NCBI RefSeq assembly: GCF_014646295.1
Contig: NZ_BMNE01000003.1
Span: 824,422-888,421 of the forward strand
Source of the DNA: Nocardia rhizosphaerihabitans
GTDB taxonomy: Bacteria; Actinomycetota; Actinomycetes; Mycobacteriales; Mycobacteriaceae
Direction of reading: 5' to 3'
DNA: 64,000 bases
The notes under the pieces were generated by a model. That model saw only the letters and a list, made by a program, of their open reading frames with translations, was not told the origin of the DNA and made no database searches. The first letter of the stretch is position 1. The number at the start of each line of letters is the position of its first letter. Below, one piece after another: positions 60,623-64,000 of the stretch. Both the position numbers and the translations under genes were made by a program.

Positions 60623-60657
60623 TCACCGCCGCGAGGCAACGACCCTCGCGGCGGTGA
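60623..60657 (+). terminator. Perfect 14-bp hairpin between convergent genes
   Basis: TCACCGCCGCGAGG (60623-60636) pairs with CCTCGCGGCGGTGA (60644-60657) around a 7-base loop, 5 bases after the carbonic anhydrase stop and 21 before the stop of the convergent flavoprotein gene. Confidence 0.85.
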
Positions 60658-60678
60658 CAACGGCAAGATCCGGACCGC

Positions 60679-62064
60679 TCAGGCGCGGGTGAGCGCACCC
60701 CCGTACTCCGACCGCGCGAACCTGCCCGCGGGCTGGAACCGGGCCAGGACCTCGGCCGCGGGCAGCCCGGTGACCTCCTCGATGTAGGCGCCCGCCTGCT
60801 CGACGGTCTCGATGCCGAGGAACGGCTGCGGATGGTGCAGCAGCCCCACCAGCGCGCTCGCGAACCGCGGCTCCACCGCCGCCGCGGCGAAGAACTGCCC
60901 GCCGATGTCGGCGAACTCCGGATCACTGAGGAACAGCCGCGTCACCTTCGCGGCGGAATCGCTGCGCGCGGCCAGGAATTCGGCGTAGCGCGCGGCGATC
61001 CAGGTCTCGTCGAAGGCGCCGTCGTGCACCGCGGCCGCGGCGACCAGGCGCTGCGCCTGGACCAGGCCGCTCTGCGCGCCCTGCCCCGCGATCGGGTCGT
61101 AGGCGACGGAGGTGTCGCCGAGGGAGGCCACCGGGTGACCGTTCGCGGTGCGGCCCACGCCGGCGCGCACCACCGGCCGGACGGCGCCCTTCAGCCACGA
61201 GTGCGGGTCGTCCTCGATCACCTGGGTGGCCAGGACTTCCGGCAGATCCCAGTCGATGTAGTCGCGGTAGAGCTCGGTCACGATGCGGTGCGCCGAGGCC
61301 GTCGAATCGGCCGCGCCGAAGCGGCGCTCCCAATCGCTGCCCGGCCGGGCCCAGCCGAGGAAGGCCCAGCTCGGCCCGGCGTCCTTGTGCAGGTAGGGAC
61401 CCCACCAGCCCTCGCCCTGATCGGCGAAGATGGAGAATCCGCTGTGCGCGCCGCCCGCGGCACTGCGGTGGGCGAACACGCTCGGGTCGTGACCCAGACC
61501 CGTCACCGTGACGGTGAGCAGCGAGCGCTGCGGCGCGTCGTAGACGGTGCGGGCGGTGTCGATCGGGAACAGGTCGGACAGGCCGCCGCGACCGGTCGCG
61601 ACCAGGGTCAGATCATGTTGGGCGGCAACGCCGTCGAGGGTTTCCGGGGTGACCTGCTCGACGACGAAGCGGCCACCGCGCTCGCGGAAGGCGGTGAGCC
61701 GATCGTCGGCCTTGAGCCTGGTGTCGACCGCGACGCCGACGTAGCCGTCGAACACCCCGTCGAAGGCGATCAGTTCGTTGCGGTCGGGGTCGGCGATGCG
61801 GACGCTGAGACCGGTGTGACGGGGCGCCCTGGCGGTGTAGGTGTCCAAGCCGAGTGCCAGCTCGGCCTGTTGTGCCACACCGAATTCCAGGGCTGTGCCG
61901 GTGGCGGGGACGTCGTTGCGGAGGGCAGGCTGGTCGCGGTCGCTGTAGAGCGTGACCTCGAAGCCGGCGTCGAGCAGACCTAGCGCCGCGGTGACGCCGG
62001 TCTGTCCGGCGCCGACGATCGCGGCCGAACGCGGGGAACGTGAAACGGGATTCTGCGATGTCAT
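60679..62064 (-). CDS. Styrene/indole monooxygenase-type FAD oxygenase
   Basis: A 461-residue single-domain FAD monooxygenase. AAIVGAGQTGVTAALGLLDA is the FAD motif; GFSIFADQGEGWWGPYLHKD and SLGDTSVAYDPIAGQGAQSG are like the StyA group. StyA-type enzymes take reduced FAD from a separate reductase and epoxidise styrene- or indole-like compounds. ATG 62064 is chosen; it is the last gene of a minus-strand operon with DszA- and DszC-like genes. Confidence 0.85.
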   Translation of the reverse strand: MTSQNPVSRSPRSAAIVGAGQTGVTAALGLLDAGFEVTLYSDRDQPALRNDVPATGTALEFGVAQQAELALGLDTYTARAPRHTGLSVRIADPDRNELIAFDGVFDGYVGVAVDTRLKADDRLTAFRERGGRFVVEQVTPETLDGVAAQHDLTLVATGRGGLSDLFPIDTARTVYDAPQRSLLTVTVTGLGHDPSVFAHRSAAGGAHSGFSIFADQGEGWWGPYLHKDAGPSWAFLGWARPGSDWERRFGAADSTASAHRIVTELYRDYIDWDLPEVLATQVIEDDPHSWLKGAVRPVVRAGVGRTANGHPVASLGDTSVAYDPIAGQGAQSGLVQAQRLVAAAAVHDGAFDETWIAARYAEFLAARSDSAAKVTRLFLSDPEFADIGGQFFAAAAVEPRFASALVGLLHHPQPFLGIETVEQAGAYIEEVTGLPAAEVLARFQPAGRFARSEYGGALTRA

Positions 62065-62108
62065 ATCGGAATGATGATCGTTTCCGCGCCCACGCAGCAG
62101 GGTTGCGA

Positions 62109-63545
62109 TCAGTGGGAATCGATGGCCGCGATCGTGCCCGGCCGGGACTCCGATTCCGGTAGGACTGTCGAATTCGGGCCGCCCACACGGTAATTCGCCC
62201 CGCGATGGTCGTCGGGGAGCCGGTCCCCCGCCCCGAACAGCGCGTGCCGCAGCGTGCCCCGCTCGTATTCGGCGGCGTAGACACCGCGTGCGGTCAGCAC
62301 CGGAACCACATGCCGCACAATGTCTTCGAATGTGCCGGGCGTGATCGCGTAGGCCAGGTTGAACCCGTCCAGGTCGGTCTCGTCCACCCATTCCTGGAGC
62401 TGATCGGCGACGGTCTCCCCCGAACCGACGAACACCGGGCCCATGCCGCCGATGCCGGCCCAGCGGCCGATGTCGCGCACGGTCCATTCGCGGCCGTCGT
62501 CGTCGAATTCCTGGAACGCGGCCACCGCCGACTGGATGGCGTTGCTGTGCACCTCGCCGATGGGGTCGTCGAGGTCGTAGCGCGACAGGTCGATGCCCAT
62601 CCAGCCGGACATGAACACCAGCCCGCCCTCCACGCTCGCGTAGGACAGGTACTCCTCGTGTTTGGCGCGTGCGGCCTCGTCGGTGGCATCGGTGACGATG
62701 GTGGCCAGCGCGTAGATCCGGGCCGAGTACCGGTCGCGGCCTGCTTCCTCGAGCGCGTCCCTGATCCGCGAAACGGTCTGGGTGAGCACGCGTTTCGACG
62801 GCGCGGCCACGAAGATGGCCTCGGCGTTCTCGGCGGCGAAGCGGACACCGCGCGGCGAGGCGCCCGCCTGGTAGATCACCGGAGTGCGCTGCGGTGACGG
62901 CTCGGACAGGTGGATGCCGGGCACGGTGAAATGCCGACCACGATGGCCGATGTGGTGCACCTTGGCCGGATCGACGTAGACGCCGCGCTCGGCGTCGCGC
63001 ACCACGGCGTCGTCCTCCCACGAGCCCTCCCAGAGCTTGTAGAGCACTTCGAGGTACTCGTCGGCCTGGTCGTAGCGGTCGTCGTGGTCGAGCTGGTCGT
63101 CGGCGCCGAGATTGCGGGCGGCCGAGGGCAGATAGCCGGTCACCACGTTCCAGCCGATCCGGCCGTCGGTGAGGTGGTCGAGGGTGGACAGGCGCCGGGC
63201 GAACGGGAACGGATGCTCGAAGCCGGTGCCGGTGGTGATGCCGAAGCCGAGGTGCTCGGTGACCGCGGCCATCGCCGTCACCAGCAGCAGCGGATCGGCC
63301 ACCGGCACCTGGGCGCCCTGGCGCAGCGCGGCGATGTCGTTGCTGCCGTAGGCGTCGTAGATGCCGAGGACGTCGGCGATGAAGATGCCGTCGAAGCGAC
63401 CGCGTTCGAGCAGCTGCGCGAGCTCGGTCCAGTAGCTCAGCTCCTTGTAGCGGTGCGACTGGTCGTCGGGGTGACGCCACAGCCCGGGCGACTGGTGGGC
63501 CACACAGTTCATGTCGAAGGCGTTGAACCGGATCCGGCGGGTCAT
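62109..63545 (-). CDS. LLM-class FMN monooxygenase (NtaA/SnaA/DszA family)
   Basis: A 478-residue bacterial-luciferase-like monooxygenase. RIRFNAFDMNCVAHQSPGLW at the start, TLDHLTDGRIGWNVVTGYL and TPVIYQAGASPRGVRFAA are typical of the NtaA/SnaA/DszA group. It should use reduced FMN to open sulfones, chelators or similar. ATG 63545 overlaps the stop of the upstream DszC-like gene, so they are coupled. Confidence 0.92.
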   Translation of the reverse strand: MTRRIRFNAFDMNCVAHQSPGLWRHPDDQSHRYKELSYWTELAQLLERGRFDGIFIADVLGIYDAYGSNDIAALRQGAQVPVADPLLLVTAMAAVTEHLGFGITTGTGFEHPFPFARRLSTLDHLTDGRIGWNVVTGYLPSAARNLGADDQLDHDDRYDQADEYLEVLYKLWEGSWEDDAVVRDAERGVYVDPAKVHHIGHRGRHFTVPGIHLSEPSPQRTPVIYQAGASPRGVRFAAENAEAIFVAAPSKRVLTQTVSRIRDALEEAGRDRYSARIYALATIVTDATDEAARAKHEEYLSYASVEGGLVFMSGWMGIDLSRYDLDDPIGEVHSNAIQSAVAAFQEFDDDGREWTVRDIGRWAGIGGMGPVFVGSGETVADQLQEWVDETDLDGFNLAYAITPGTFEDIVRHVVPVLTARGVYAAEYERGTLRHALFGAGDRLPDDHRGANYRVGGPNSTVLPESESRPGTIAAIDSH

Positions 63546-64000
63546 CGCGCCTGCTCTCCGGCCGGGACCCGTTCGCCCGCACTCCAGCCGAACGGCAGGT
63601 CGGTGCCGTTGAGCAGGTGATCGCCCACCGCCCTGGCCTTCTGGATGGCGGGATTGTGCACGGAGATGGTGCGCGCGTTGCGCCAGTGCCGGTCCAGGCG
63701 CAGACCTTCGGACACGATGGACGCACCGCCCACCTCGAACAGCAGGCTCGTCGCGGGCAGCACGGTGTCGATCACCGCGAGCTGGGCTTGCGCTGCGGCA
63801 AGTTCGACCGCGGTGAGCGCGGCGTCGTCCTTCGCTCCCGCGGCGAGCACCTCGTCGAGAAGATCGGCCACCGCGAGCACGGTCGCGCGGGCGGAGAACG
63901 CGGCCGCCGACAGCTTGCCGATCACCTGCTGTACCAGCGGATCGCGGCGCGGCAGGTCGGCGGCGGAGTGGGTGTAGCCGCGCGTGCGTCGCGAGACCCA
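63542..64000 (-). CDS. DszC/SfnC-like flavin monooxygenase (acyl-CoA dehydrogenase fold), C-terminal part
   Basis: The last 152 residues of a protein whose start is beyond the window. The end LDRHWRNARTISVHNPAIQK, followed by GDHLLNGTDLPFGW, is characteristic of DszC-type flavin monooxygenases rather than true acyl-CoA dehydrogenases. Helical segments VIGKLSAAAFSARATVLAVA match the C-terminal bundle. It shares the sulfur/heteroatom monooxygenase operon with the DszA-like and StyA-like genes. Confidence 0.85.
   Translation of the reverse strand, partial: WVSRRTRGYTHSAADLPRRDPLVQQVIGKLSAAAFSARATVLAVADLLDEVLAAGAKDDAALTAVELAAAQAQLAVIDTVLPATSLLFEVGGASIVSEGLRLDRHWRNARTISVHNPAIQKARAVGDHLLNGTDLPFGWSAGERVPAGEQAR

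Noticed and set aside
60679-63726. A 1,015-residue frame joining a StyA-like protein to upstream sequence
   Set aside because: Only the last 461 residues are protein-like. The upstream part is antiphase to the DszA-like gene. The start at 62064 is normal.

Overview
The window is GC-rich DNA (about two thirds or more G+C) with short intergenic gaps and many ATGA/GTGA start-stop overlaps. It carries a complete yrbE-mce lipid-uptake operon, MmpS-like and fasciclin exported proteins, LGFP cell-wall repeats, many P450, flavin and acyl-CoA enzymes and several TetR/MarR regulators. Together these point to a mycolic-acid actinobacterium (order Mycobacteriales), most likely Nocardia or a close relative. 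The genus is inference from gene content. I saw no rRNA, tRNA, CRISPR array, insertion sequence or intact prophage.

Layout. 1-0.3 kb: the edge of an unknown gene and a DUF1059 gene. 0.3-8.9 kb (minus): Mce importer operon yrbEA-yrbEB-mceABCDEF-mam. 9.2-14.8 kb (plus): divergent six-gene catabolic operon (P450, SDR, 3Fe-4S ferredoxin, SnoaL-like protein, unknown 415-residue protein, acyl-CoA ligase). The gap between these two operons holds near-identical operator-like sequences next to both promoters. 14.9-17.8 kb (minus): a tightly overlapped four-gene unit made of an Lgt-like membrane protein, a proline-rich membrane protein, a cysteine-rich radical SAM enzyme of the tetraether-synthase type and a small membrane protein. 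This is my best candidate for an undescribed system, possibly in membrane-lipid modification. 18.1-19.8 kb: a phage-lysin-like murein hydrolase with LGFP repeats.

19.9-31.9 kb: flavin monooxygenase, NAD epimerase, SRPBCC protein, zinc-ribbon protein, baeRF-like and STAS proteins, a hydrolase, a TetR regulator facing a two-flavoprotein operon across a perfect palindrome, and an acyl-CoA carboxylase beta chain. 31.9-40.3 kb: a KstD-like flavoprotein behind a perfect KstR-type box, an AI-2E family permease, an HSL-type esterase, a thioesterase, a NUC1 nuclease without a signal peptide, a VOC protein, a DUF4236 protein and an autoregulated TetR. 40.3-47.0 kb: CrtC/AttH-like protein, DUF2236/MpaB oxygenase and exported multicopper oxidase. 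Next come a LitR/CarH-type MerR-B12 regulator bracketed by two copies of an 18-bp AT-rich sequence, a secreted lipocalin, and a photolyase gene reduced to its two ends by a large internal deletion. This looks like a light-response module.

47.2-64.0 kb: fasciclin lipoprotein, methyltransferase, GH76 mannanase, MarR with divergent membrane protein, D,D-carboxypeptidase, large membrane hydrolase, MmyB-like regulator, and an ECF41-like sigma region. In that region the sigma gene is frameshifted, and a serine-hydrolase fragment and a broken DoxX gene follow. The window ends with an MmpS-like protein, a flavoprotein, beta-carbonic anhydrase and a minus-strand flavin monooxygenase operon (DszC-like, DszA-like, styrene-monooxygenase-like) cut by the window edge. 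Strong hairpins sit at several convergent gene junctions.
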